64,000 nt of DNA from JBIKWM01 sp044356305 (GTDB taxonomy: Bacteria; Bacteroidota; Bacteroidia; UBA10329): positions 5,112-69,111 of the forward strand of contig JBIKWM010000016.1 in assembly GCA_044356305.1 (NCBI GenBank), read 5' to 3'. The notes below the pieces were generated by a model. That model saw only the letters and a program-made list of their open reading frames with translations, searched no databases and had not been told where the DNA came from. Below, piece by piece: positions 53,557-61,538 of the stretch (within the stretch, counting starts at the first letter, position 1; every line of letters starts with the position of its first letter). Made by a program: the position numbers and the translations under genes.

Positions 53557-53709
53557 ATGGAACGCTACAGACTACTTAAGAAAGGATGGGTTGAAGGGGT
53601 CAGTTCGTTCGAGAAACGGCTCAACGAGGAATGCCGCAAGGGTTACCGTGCCATCTCCGTGTCGCAGATGGATGGGGCAACTGTGGTACTGTTGGAGAAG
53701 AACAGCTGA
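53557..53709 (+). CDS. Small conserved-context protein (50 aa) in the SPFH-Arc operon
   Basis: A 50-residue frame starts 6 bases after the SPFH stop: MERYRLLKKGWVEGVSSFEK, ending in VVLLEKN. It is mixed alpha/beta with no signal or membrane segment. The tight spacing to both neighbours (6 bases before and 3 after) is the evidence that it is real. I do not recognise the family. Confidence 0.7.
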   Translation: MERYRLLKKGWVEGVSSFEKRLNEECRKGYRAISVSQMDGATVVLLEKNS

Positions 53710-53712
53710 GCC

Positions 53713-53868
53713 TTGACGAAGAAGAAACCCTTTGTGCTGCGCCTCGACCCTGAGGTGCTCTCGGCCCTTGAGAAATGGGCGGCCGATGAGTTCCGCAGTG
53801 TGAACGGTCAGTTGGAATATCTGATTGACCGTGCCCTGAAAGAGGCCGGCCGCAGGCCCAAGGGCTGA
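53713..53868 (+). CDS. Arc-family ribbon-helix-helix DNA-binding protein
   Basis: The 51-residue protein starts at TTG 53713, 3 bases after the previous stop. PFVLRLDPEVLSALEKWAAD and FRSVNGQLEYLIDRALKEAG give the strand, helix, turn (SVNGQ) and helix of Arc/MetJ repressors, a pattern common after SPFH genes in Bacteroidota. It may bind the ATGATAT-N7-ATATCAT repeat of its own operon. The TTG start and small size make it easy to miss. Confidence 0.85.
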   Translation: MTKKKPFVLRLDPEVLSALEKWAADEFRSVNGQLEYLIDRALKEAGRRPKG

Positions 53869-55020
53869 TCAATCGAGGTTGCGCCTCACGAGATAGGTGT
53901 CGAGGCTGCCGGCATACACCGATGACCCAATGATGTAATAGGCTCCCTCCACCTCTACAAAGGCACGGCCCTGCTGGTTACCTGGTCCACCAAAGTGATT
54001 CTCCTCCATGAGGTTGCCCTCTTGGTCTGTAATAACGAGATAGATATCCTCATCGTCTCCGAAACTGTTGGTGCGCCCTAGAAAAACGAGCCTCCCTTTC
54101 GAGTCGGTATAGAGGTGCTCGCCCCCTTCGTGTGCGCTCGTGGTGCCGAATTCGCGCTGCCATATCAATGTGCCATCGGCCGAAACGCGCAGAGCGTAAA
54201 GCTGGTGGGTGGCATCGGTACTCGCGGTATGGCCACAGAGTACAATGGTGCCATCGGCCAATTGGAGCATCTCATGACTTTCCTCGTAGTCGGCCCCACC
54301 GTAACGGGTGTTCCATACCATTGAGCCATCGGCCGGGTTCAGCTCCATCAGCCAGAAATCGCGCCCCATGGCACCGTCACTCTCCGTGAAACCGAACACC
54401 ACGATCTGCCCATCTGGCCGCACCAGCACATCGCTGCCGCCATCGCGGCCCGATCCGCCATAGCGTTTCTCCCATTTGATATTGCCCAGCACATCCACCA
54501 TCAGGGCCCACAGGTCATCGGCTCCGGCCGTGTTGCTCTCGGTGCGACCGGTGGCCACCAGACCTCCATCGGGCATCAGCGCAACGGAATTGATGACATC
54601 AAATCCCGCCCCACCAAAAATCTGTTGGGACTGAGCAACGCCCAAGGTGTTGAGGCGCAGGATCATACCATCCGACTGCCCAAAGGCTGTCTCTGAGGTA
54701 TGACCCACCAGGATGCTCTGTCCATTGGTCAGAAGCAGATTCCTGACCGCTTTGAAATTGAATGCCACCGAGGTGGGAACCACATTCTCACCCACGGCAT
54801 CGCACGTGGCGAACCGACACTCATCGGTACCGGTCCAGACATTGGTCACCATCACCAGTCTTTCCCCGTCAAAGAATGCATCGACCGGATCCTCGGTCAT
54901 CCCTGTGTCAACGGATTTCTCGAAGGGCAGCACGCCTTCGGGGGTATCAGCCTCGCACCCGGTCAATAGAGCAATTACTACCGCGGGGAACAGGCTGGAT
55001 AGGAGATGGGTTTTCGACAT
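53869..55020 (-). CDS. Beta-propeller lipoprotein
   Basis: The 383-residue lipoprotein (ALLTGC, Cys22) is built of about seven repeats of the form GG-x-DG-x-IV-x-G-T/F. Examples are MPDGGLVATGRTES, RPDGQIVVFGFTES and LADGTIVLCGHTAS, each paired with a KRYGGSGRDGG-like turn. This is the SBBP/delta-60-like seven-bladed propeller common in Bacteroidota envelope proteins. No catalytic residues are visible. It is convergent with the Arc gene (no gap) and is followed upstream by the M28 peptidase gene on the same strand. Confidence 0.82.
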   Translation of the reverse strand: MSKTHLLSSLFPAVVIALLTGCEADTPEGVLPFEKSVDTGMTEDPVDAFFDGERLVMVTNVWTGTDECRFATCDAVGENVVPTSVAFNFKAVRNLLLTNGQSILVGHTSETAFGQSDGMILRLNTLGVAQSQQIFGGAGFDVINSVALMPDGGLVATGRTESNTAGADDLWALMVDVLGNIKWEKRYGGSGRDGGSDVLVRPDGQIVVFGFTESDGAMGRDFWLMELNPADGSMVWNTRYGGADYEESHEMLQLADGTIVLCGHTASTDATHQLYALRVSADGTLIWQREFGTTSAHEGGEHLYTDSKGRLVFLGRTNSFGDDEDIYLVITDQEGNLMEENHFGGPGNQQGRAFVEVEGAYYIIGSSVYAGSLDTYLVRRNLD

Positions 55021-55086
55021 GTACTGTTAGGTCTTAAGTCATGACTGAACCTTCAGGCCAAGGATGCCCGATGCGCATAGGAATGG

Positions 55087-56298
55087 TCAGAAAACGACCT
55101 CCGACTTTTTCTTCTTTCCGCCTCTTAGATAGGTGACTTTGGCGATGTCCCCTTTTTTGAAGGAGGCGAGGGCTTTCATGTAGCTCTGCATATCGATGAC
55201 CTTCATCTTCCCCAGACCGATCACTATGTCATCTTTCAACAGCCCGGCACGGTGTGCGGGCTTGTCGTCTTTCACACCGGCTATGCGCATGCCTTTGCCA
55301 TCAAAGAGGTAGTCGGGCACCACACCGAGCGTGACGGTGAATTTCGGGTTCGAGTCTTTGTCCTCATCCTTGGTCTTTGAGAATGCAGGCCTGCCCTCGG
55401 CCCGAGCCCTGACAATGATGTCGAGTGCGAACTGCCCCACCTCAATGATTCCGTTGATGTTCACCTTGTCAGCATCATCGCTCGGCTTGTGGTAATCCTC
55501 GTGCTGACCGGTGAAAAAGTGCATGACGGGGATGTCCTTGAGGTAAAATGAGGTGTGATCGCTCGGGCCAACGCCACTCTCGGTCAGCACGGTCTTGAAG
55601 CGGCCCTTGGTCACATCATCAAGAACCCTTTTCCAAATAGGTGAGGTGCCCGTGCCGCCAATGGCCAGGCTCCGTTCGGCATTGAGGCGCCCTACCATGT
55701 CGAAGTTCAACATGTAGCTCACCTTGCTCAGGTCGATGGTCGGTTCGCGGGTGAAATGGGCCGACCCCCAAAGTCCGCGCTCCTCTCCGCTGAACGCTAT
55801 GAAAAGATAGTTCTCGCCTGTGGCAATTCCCTGTTTCGACAGTTTCTCGGCCAACCAAAGGAGCAGGGCCACACCGCTGGCATTGTCATCGGCACCGTTA
55901 TGGATGTCGGGCTGGCCAGTGTTGAGCGATCCGTGCTGTCCCATGCCAAGGTGGTCGTAATGTGCACCGATCACCACTGTGCGGTCGGCCTTGTTATCGA
56001 TGTAAGCCACCACGTTGCGGACGCTGATGGGCTCGGCATCGGCCGGTGCGGCACTGTGCGGGTCGGCCGCTGCCTTTCTGCTGAACACCTGCCAATACCC
56101 ATCGGTGCCCTTAGGCTGCAGACCGAGTTCCCTGAATCGGTTGATGATGAACTCACCGGCCATCCGTTCGCCCTCGGTGCCCACTTCGCGGCCCATAAGG
56201 CGGTCATCTGCCAGGTAGCGCACATCTTTCTCAACGGTCTGAGCCATTGTGCCCAGCCCGGTCAAAGCCAGTATTGTGAAGAGGATTGATCTGATCAT
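55087..56298 (-). CDS. Exported M28-family zinc aminopeptidase with PDZ domain
   Basis: The 403-residue protein has a signal peptide (residues 1-19) and the M28 two-zinc site: GAHYDHLG, NGADDNASG, SGEERGLWGS, FDMVGR and GPSDHTSFY. A short PDZ-like domain occupies the last 80 residues (VVPDYLFDGKGMRIAGVKDDKPAHRAGLLKDDIVIGLGK). It removes N-terminal residues from peptides in the periplasm or outside. The ATG is 4 bases after TAATTTCG on the reverse strand. Confidence 0.93.
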   Translation of the reverse strand: MIRSILFTILALTGLGTMAQTVEKDVRYLADDRLMGREVGTEGERMAGEFIINRFRELGLQPKGTDGYWQVFSRKAAADPHSAAPADAEPISVRNVVAYIDNKADRTVVIGAHYDHLGMGQHGSLNTGQPDIHNGADDNASGVALLLWLAEKLSKQGIATGENYLFIAFSGEERGLWGSAHFTREPTIDLSKVSYMLNFDMVGRLNAERSLAIGGTGTSPIWKRVLDDVTKGRFKTVLTESGVGPSDHTSFYLKDIPVMHFFTGQHEDYHKPSDDADKVNINGIIEVGQFALDIIVRARAEGRPAFSKTKDEDKDSNPKFTVTLGVVPDYLFDGKGMRIAGVKDDKPAHRAGLLKDDIVIGLGKMKVIDMQSYMKALASFKKGDIAKVTYLRGGKKKKSEVVF

Positions 56299-56302
56299 GG
56301 GG

Positions 56303-56310
56303 CGAAATTA
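56303..56310 (-). promoter_or_regulatory. Candidate -7 element of the M28 peptidase gene
   Basis: TAATTTCG on the reverse strand (one mismatch), then CCCC, then the ATG at 56298. Confidence 0.4.
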
Positions 56311-56459
56311 CTGGTGGGTTCGGTGGAAAAGGGAAACACTGGAACGCGTGCCCCAGGAATCATCTGTAGTAGGTAGGAACAGATGTCTGACAGGGTCAAC
56401 TTTCAGATCTCGATCAACTATGATGTTCCGTAGAGTTGGGCCCCTTCAGCAAACCCGCT

Positions 56460-57770
56460 TCACTCCTCCCCCACCCGCATCAAATGATCATACACCTGCC
56501 GCCATTGGGCCCAGATGCCCTCATCGCTCAGGGTCTCGTTGTGCCATAGGGTAATGAAAGTTCCCTTCACCTCGCGCACGGTGGCATTGAGTGCGCTGAT
56601 GTGCTCCATGCTCTGTTCGGGTGTGAGCTTCATGTAATAGCGCAGGGTGGCATCCATTACTACAAAAGGATGCACTGTCAGTGGCGTTGGCGCCTCGAGG
56701 TCGAGGTCGTAGTGGCGGTAGGCCGTGCAGGTGCCCGCCCGGAAACCTGTGCTGGCCGCGTAGCCCATACTGTGGTCATCGGTGATGCCGGCCTGCACCA
56801 GTCTGCGATAGGTATGCGGCATGTGCAGCACCAGAAAGTGCTGGCGGCTGGCCGTGACCGGGCGGTGCGTGATGGCCTCGAGGCGCTGTTTCTCCATAAG
56901 CATACGGCCGCCCCCGCTGTTTGATGCGAAGGATGGGTGAATGCCCACCTCCACATGGTCCGCCAGGTGCTTGATCAGGCTGCGCAGACCGGGCATGTCG
57001 TGGGCCACGTTCTTGTCGTTCAGGCCATAATCGCCCAGCAGAAAGAAGATGATGGTGCGGGCCCCGAACGATGCATGGCGGTCCAGAATGTACTCGTAGG
57101 TGTCGTACGGGTCGTGGCCCCGGCCCATCAGCACGGCCGAACGCTGGCGCAAGGTGGTCATGTCGGCATGCGCCACATCGCGGGCCATGGCGCCCACCGT
57201 GCGGGCCAGGCCTTTGAGGCGGAAAGCATAGGCGTTGTCAATATCGAGGGTATTGATGTGCGAATATCTGCGCTCGCGCTGGGGCAGCTGCGGGTACCGC
57301 TCGCGCAGCAGCGCCCCGAGCATGATGACCCATCGGTCCACCACCGGGTCGTGCAGGAACCCGTTCTGAAAGGCCACGCTCTCCTGCGCCTCGAAACGGC
57401 CGTAGTGGTCGCGCCTGTGCGGCAGATACTCCTCATAGCGCGTGAGCAGATAAAAGGCCCCTGCAAAGGGGTCGAACGGCAGTGCACTGCCCGGTGCCCG
57501 GTGACTGAACAAGGTGACCGTGCCCCCATGCATTCCCAACGCCACGGCCTGCTCATCTATTCCCTTATCCCAAAGCAACCGGTGACAGCTAAGGTGCAGC
57601 TCATCGGCCAAGGGCAGATGGGTATACGACATACGCGGGCCCTCGTGAGACAGGAACCGTGCGCGGTCATCGGTCAGGGCAAATTCAATCCCAAGCATGT
57701 CGCCCACCAGTGTCTGCACCGCATACCTCACCCGTGGGGCTATGGCATGGGTGTAGATGAGGAGGGACAT
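56460..57770 (-). CDS. Polysaccharide deacetylase-like protein with DUF7033 N-terminal domain
   Basis: The 436-residue protein starts with MSLLIYTHAIAPRVRYAVQTLVGDMLG and has FAGAFYLLTRYEEYL, typical of the DUF7033 head. From about 165 a deacetylase-like barrel follows: NTLDIDNAYAF (Asp pair), GARTIIFFLLGDYGLNDKN, VEVGIHPSFASN (the usual H-S/T metal site appears as HPSF) and FITLWHNETLSD. Such proteins process surface polysaccharide. wecB lies upstream on the same strand, across a 122-base gap. Confidence 0.85.
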   Translation of the reverse strand: MSLLIYTHAIAPRVRYAVQTLVGDMLGIEFALTDDRARFLSHEGPRMSYTHLPLADELHLSCHRLLWDKGIDEQAVALGMHGGTVTLFSHRAPGSALPFDPFAGAFYLLTRYEEYLPHRRDHYGRFEAQESVAFQNGFLHDPVVDRWVIMLGALLRERYPQLPQRERRYSHINTLDIDNAYAFRLKGLARTVGAMARDVAHADMTTLRQRSAVLMGRGHDPYDTYEYILDRHASFGARTIIFFLLGDYGLNDKNVAHDMPGLRSLIKHLADHVEVGIHPSFASNSGGGRMLMEKQRLEAITHRPVTASRQHFLVLHMPHTYRRLVQAGITDDHSMGYAASTGFRAGTCTAYRHYDLDLEAPTPLTVHPFVVMDATLRYYMKLTPEQSMEHISALNATVREVKGTFITLWHNETLSDEGIWAQWRQVYDHLMRVGEE

Positions 57771-57780
57771 TCTGATTGCG

Positions 57781-57827
57781 GATTGTCGATTGATGATTGT
57801 CGATTGATGATATTCGATTGATGATTG
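57781..57827. repeat. 14-bp tandem repeat, 3.4 copies
   Basis: GATTGTCGATTGAT is repeated at 57781, 57795 and 57809 (third copy with two changes) with a partial fourth copy. It lies just upstream of the deacetylase start and may overlap its promoter region. Confidence 0.85.
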
Positions 57828-57892
57828 CTGAACCTTTCTGATCTATGATCAATGGAACAGCATCCAGCCATTCCTCTTAACATTCATCTTTC

Positions 57893-59056
57893 TCAATTCA
57901 AAGAAAGAAACTCGAGCATGGTGGCGCAGATATGTTCGGCAGCATGGCCATCGCCAAAGATGGGCGGATAGGAAAGCGTTCCGGCTTTGGAGCGCATGAT
58001 GCTAAAAGCTGAAACGATCTGTTGCGGGTCGGAGCCTGCCAGCATGGCACATCCGGCCTCAACTATCTCCTTCCATTCGGTCTCAGGGCGAAGGATGACG
58101 CACGGCTTTTGCATGAAATAGGCCTCTTTCTGCACCCCACCGCTGTCGGTGAGCACCATGCTGGCATGCCGTTGCAGCAGCAGCATTTCCAAAAAACCCA
58201 CCGGATCTATGATGCACATGGCCGCATCGGCCTGAAGGGCTGCCCAATCCTGCCCCATGCGTTCGCGCAGGATGTTCGATGTGCGCGGGTGCATGGGTAT
58301 CACCACCCGCTGCCCACTCTGTATGGCACACTCCCGCAGCGCACCGAGTATGCCGAGCAGCGTGGCGGGGTCATCGGTGTTCTGCGGCCTGTGGATGGTT
58401 GCCAGCAGATACGGTGTGCCGCTAAGCCCCAAACGGCCCAGAAGCGGCATGTGGCGCTCGGCCTCGGTGCCGTAGTGCAGGGTGTTGTCGTACATCAGGT
58501 CGCCACAGCGCACCACATAAGGGTTATCGAGGTCGCAGCGGCCCTTGGCCTGCGCATCATCCAAAGAGAGAAAGCCCTCGTGCAGCAGGTTGGTGGCGCC
58601 CGTGCCTGTAGGTGTGTAGAGCAGGGTGCTGCTGTGGTCGGCCATGATGCGGTTCACCTCTTCGGGCATACGCTTATTGTGGCTGCGAAGGCCTGCCTCT
58701 ATGTGCACCACGGGAATGTGCAGTTTCACCCCGGCCAGAGCCCCCGCCAGCGTGCTGTTGGTGTCGCCATACACCACTATTGCGTCAGGCTTCAGTTCCA
58801 GGCATACTTTCTCAATTCCCTCCAACATACGCCCTGTCTGCTCGCCATGGGTAGATGAGCCGATGTTGAGCCTGAAGGCCGGCTGCGGGATGCCCATCTC
58901 GGCAAAGAACACATCGCTCATGCCTTGGTCGTAGTGCTGGCCCGTGTGCAGGATATGCTCCTCAATGCGCCCAGCAAACGGGCCACGGATGGCGCGGCTC
59001 AGCGCCGCAGCCTTTATGAACTGGGGGCGTGCGCCCACAACGGTGAGTATCCTCAT
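57893..59056 (-). CDS. wecB: UDP-N-acetylglucosamine 2-epimerase (non-hydrolysing)
   Basis: The 387-residue enzyme matches the WecB/MnaA family. It contains MRILTVVGARPQFIKAAALS, HTGQHYD, VVYGDTNSTLAGA, HIEAGLRSHNKRMPEEVNRI, TIHRPQNTD and LTDSGGVQKEA. It interconverts UDP-GlcNAc and UDP-ManNAc for surface glycan synthesis. The ATG at 59056 begins the conserved N-terminus; longer frames add unrelated sequence. It is upstream of the deacetylase gene and 31 bases after radC, all on one strand. Confidence 0.95.
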   Translation of the reverse strand: MRILTVVGARPQFIKAAALSRAIRGPFAGRIEEHILHTGQHYDQGMSDVFFAEMGIPQPAFRLNIGSSTHGEQTGRMLEGIEKVCLELKPDAIVVYGDTNSTLAGALAGVKLHIPVVHIEAGLRSHNKRMPEEVNRIMADHSSTLLYTPTGTGATNLLHEGFLSLDDAQAKGRCDLDNPYVVRCGDLMYDNTLHYGTEAERHMPLLGRLGLSGTPYLLATIHRPQNTDDPATLLGILGALRECAIQSGQRVVIPMHPRTSNILRERMGQDWAALQADAAMCIIDPVGFLEMLLLQRHASMVLTDSGGVQKEAYFMQKPCVILRPETEWKEIVEAGCAMLAGSDPQQIVSAFSIMRSKAGTLSYPPIFGDGHAAEHICATMLEFLSLN

Positions 59057-59087
59057 GTGTTCAGGGCGGCTGCGCCCGTCAGGATTT

Positions 59088-59804
59088 TCAATTGGATCTG
59101 ATCTTCTTATGATCCTGAAAACTGTAGTAGTCCGAATCGGCAACGATCAGATGATCCACCACGCGGATATCGAGGGCATCGCCTGCCTGCACCAGTTTCC
59201 GGGTCAGCTCGATGTCATCGTTGCTCGGGTTCAGGTTGCCCGATGGGTGATTGTGGCAAAGGATGACTCCGCTTGCCAGCATCTCAATGGCCGGTCTGAA
59301 CACCAGTTTGGCATCGACCACCGTTGATGTGACCCCACCCTTGCTGACCTGCTGTGTGCCCATGGGGTGGTGGGCCCTGTCGAGCAGAATGACCCAGAAC
59401 TCCTCGTGCTTCAGATCGGCCATGTACGGCAGGATGTGCTCGTATGCCTCGGCACTGCTGCGTAGCTGTATCCGCTTGGGAGGTGCTGCCTCTTTGCGCC
59501 TGCGGCCCAGTTCCAGTGCCGCGGCCACGCTGATGGCCTTGGCCTCCCCTATCCCCTTGAACTTCATCAGGTCCTTGAGGTCGAGACGGCCCAGGCTTGT
59601 CAGGTCGTTGCCGGTGCTGGCCAGTACGCGCTTGGCAAGGTCCACGGCTGTCTCGTTGCGGCTGCCCGACCCGAGCAGGATGGCTATCAGCTCGGCATCG
59701 CTCAGCGCCATGCGGCCCTTGAGCAGCATCTTCTCGCGCGGGCGGTCATCCTCGGCCCACGACCGTATGCCCCGCGGGCCATCGTTCTCATAGGGCTCAG
59801 ACAT
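59088..59804 (-). CDS. RadC-family JAB/MPN-domain protein
   Basis: The 238-residue protein has the RadC layout: SWAEDDRPREKMLLKGRMALSDAELIAILL, an HhH-like region (LMKFKGIGEAKAISVAAALE) and the JAMM metal motif ILCHNHPSGNLNPSNDD. The radC label is historical; a repair role is doubtful and the family may be a nuclease or protease. The ATG at 59804 is used. It lies 24 bases after the rpsT terminator. Confidence 0.93.
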   Translation of the reverse strand: MSEPYENDGPRGIRSWAEDDRPREKMLLKGRMALSDAELIAILLGSGSRNETAVDLAKRVLASTGNDLTSLGRLDLKDLMKFKGIGEAKAISVAAALELGRRRKEAAPPKRIQLRSSAEAYEHILPYMADLKHEEFWVILLDRAHHPMGTQQVSKGGVTSTVVDAKLVFRPAIEMLASGVILCHNHPSGNLNPSNDDIELTRKLVQAGDALDIRVVDHLIVADSDYYSFQDHKKIRSN

Positions 59805-59827
59805 GGGCGAAAGATAGTATCTGACAT

Positions 59828-59858
59828 AAAAAAAGCCCCCCGAGGTCATCGGAGGGCT
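59828..59858 (-). terminator. Rho-independent terminator of rpsT
   Basis: On the reverse strand AGCCCTCCGA and TCGGGGGGCT form a 10-bp stem (one mismatch, 5-base loop) followed by seven T residues. It lies 21 bases after the rpsT stop and separates it from radC. Confidence 0.9.
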
Positions 59859-59878
59859 CTGTAAAGAATATCAGCGGC

Positions 59879-60136
59879 TCACTTGGTGAGGCTGTTCACG
59901 TGCTTGGTGAGCTTGCTCTTCAGGTTGCTGGCCTTGTTGGCGTGGATCACATTCTTCTTGGCCAACTTATCGAGCATGGCTATCACCTTGGGCAGCAGTT
60001 CGGCAGCTTCTTTCTTCTTGCTGCAGGTGCGCAGGGCCTTCACGGCATTGCGCGCGGTCTTATGGTAATAGCGGTTGCGTAGGCGTTTGGTCTCGCTGCT
60101 ACGGATCCTCTTCAGTGCACTCTTATGGTTGGCCAT
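59879..60136 (-). CDS. rpsT: 30S ribosomal protein S20
   Basis: The 85-residue basic protein begins MANHKSALKRIRSSETKRLRN and ends in three long helices (NVIHANKASNLKSKLTKHVN), the bS20 pattern. It binds 16S rRNA early in 30S assembly. The ATG at 60136 is used; 30 extra upstream bases in frame are not conserved in the family. It is a single gene with its own promoter and terminator. Confidence 0.97.
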   Translation of the reverse strand: MANHKSALKRIRSSETKRLRNRYYHKTARNAVKALRTCSKKKEAAELLPKVIAMLDKLAKKNVIHANKASNLKSKLTKHVNSLTK

Positions 60137-60163
60137 CTGCTTGTTTCCCTCTTTTGCGGGCGG

Positions 60164-60171
60164 CAAATGTA
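60164..60171 (-). promoter_or_regulatory. -7 element of rpsT
   Basis: TACATTTG on the reverse strand is a perfect TAnnTTTG, 27 bases before the ATG. A CTG 17 bases further upstream is the -33 candidate. Unlike many genes here, rpsT has a short leader with a GAGGGAA purine run. Confidence 0.6.
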
Positions 60172-60274
60172 AAAATATCTGTTTAGCGCAGGCAGCCTTT
60201 GTGCATCAAAAGTTGATTTGCCTGCATTGCCCCCCGAAAATCCTGACAATGAACCCTTCAGCCGCGCACGAATG

Positions 60275-60925
60275 TCAGCTGCGGCCCCATTCTGCGGGGG
60301 CAGAGCGCCATCTGCTCAGGCTGTCCATCTGTTGCGGGTCAACAGTGCCGCGCCCCACGGCCCTCTGCAGCAGGGCATCGTAATCGCTCAGGCAGGCCAC
60401 GGGGCAGGCGGCAGCGGCAAAGGCGGCATCGGCCGTGGCGAAACCGTAGGTGAAAACAGCCACCATGCCCACCACCTGGGCTCCGGCCTCGGAGCGGAGG
60501 GCGTCCACGGCCGCCAGGCTGCTGCCCCCGGTGCTGATCAGGTCCTCTATCACCACCACGCGCATGCCCGGGTCCACTCGGCCCTCTATGCGGTTGCCCA
60601 GTCCGTGCTCCTTGGCCTTGGGCCGCACGTAGGCAAACGGAAGGCCCAGCACATCGGCCACAAGGGCACCCTGCGCAATGGCCCCTGTGGCCACGCCCAC
60701 CACCACATCGGGGCGGCCATAGAGAGCGGTGAGGGTCTGCGCCAGCCCATCGCGCACTGCTGTGCGGGCGGCAGGATGCGATAGCACCACACGGTTGTCG
60801 CAGTAAATGGGCGAGCGCCACCCGCTGGCCCACGTGAAGGGCTTGTCGGGACTGAGGCGCACGGCCTGTGCATCGAGGAGCAGATCGGCTACTTTGGCGG
60901 CCAATATTGGGTCGGGGATGAGCAT
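60275..60925 (-). CDS. pyrE: Orotate phosphoribosyltransferase
   Basis: The 216-residue enzyme has the orotate pocket SGWRSPIYCDNR, the KAKEHG loop (VRPKAKEHGLGN) and the PRPP motif VVVIEDLISTGGSS. It makes OMP in pyrimidine synthesis. The ATG lies 4 bases after a perfect TAGCTTTG, and it overlaps the start codon of the divergent Nudix gene in a CATG. The C-terminal 15 residues are low in complexity. Confidence 0.95.
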   Translation of the reverse strand: MLIPDPILAAKVADLLLDAQAVRLSPDKPFTWASGWRSPIYCDNRVVLSHPAARTAVRDGLAQTLTALYGRPDVVVGVATGAIAQGALVADVLGLPFAYVRPKAKEHGLGNRIEGRVDPGMRVVVIEDLISTGGSSLAAVDALRSEAGAQVVGMVAVFTYGFATADAAFAAAACPVACLSDYDALLQRAVGRGTVDPQQMDSLSRWRSAPAEWGRS

Positions 60926-61538
60926 GGGGCAAAGCTATCGCGTTTTCATGGGGCCATCGGTGCTGCACATAGGGCCCGAGGCCGTGCAAGGGGCCCACAG
61001 GGTGCTCCATCATCCATCAGAAAAAGAGATAGACCTACAGATAGAGACGCTGCTTGCAGGCAATGAGAGCCTTACGGTGCACCTACAGGGCGATGCGGCC
61101 CACCTGTGGACGGTGTTCCGGACGCGTTTCAGGTGGATAGAGGCATGCGGGGGCATTGTGACCGGGCCCGATGGCCGCATGCTGATGATACATAGGCTGG
61201 GAAACTGGGACATGCCCAAGGGCAAACTGGAGAAGGGCGAGACCAGCGAGGCCTGCGCCCTGCGCGAGGTGGAGGAAGAATGCGGCATAGGGCATCTGCG
61301 GATAACCGGTGAGCCTTGGGCGACCTATCACACCTATCCGTACAAAGGGACACATGCCCTGAAACAGACCCTGTGGTACCCCATGCGCACAGACGTACCG
61401 CAAGAGCCTGTGGCGCAGCACGAGGAGGATATCAGCCAGGCGAAATGGTGCACCCGCGAGGAGGTGCTGCTCCAGTTGCCACAGGCCTACCCCGCCATTA
61501 GGATCCTGTTGCAGCAGGCCATGGGCATCAGTGGCTGA
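60924..61538 (+). CDS. Nudix-domain protein
   Basis: The 204-residue protein has a 65-residue N-terminal region (YRVFMGPSVLHIG) and then a Nudix box, GKLEKGETSEACALREVEEECGIG, that fits GX5EX7REUXEEXGU. It would hydrolyse a nucleoside diphosphate linked to another group. Starts at 60918, 60924 and 60948 are possible. 60924 is preferred because it keeps the YRVF strand that Bacteroidota relatives have. It would overlap the pyrE start by 2 bases. It converges with the YitT-like gene (11-base overlap). Confidence 0.85.
   Translation: MGQSYRVFMGPSVLHIGPEAVQGAHRVLHHPSEKEIDLQIETLLAGNESLTVHLQGDAAHLWTVFRTRFRWIEACGGIVTGPDGRMLMIHRLGNWDMPKGKLEKGETSEACALREVEEECGIGHLRITGEPWATYHTYPYKGTHALKQTLWYPMRTDVPQEPVAQHEEDISQAKWCTREEVLLQLPQAYPAIRILLQQAMGISG
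60930..60937 (-). promoter_or_regulatory. -7 element of pyrE, leaderless
   Basis: TAGCTTTG on the reverse strand, then CCCC, then the ATG at 60925. It is a perfect TAnnTTTG located inside the first codons of the divergent Nudix gene. No TTG is visible at -33. Confidence 0.5.
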
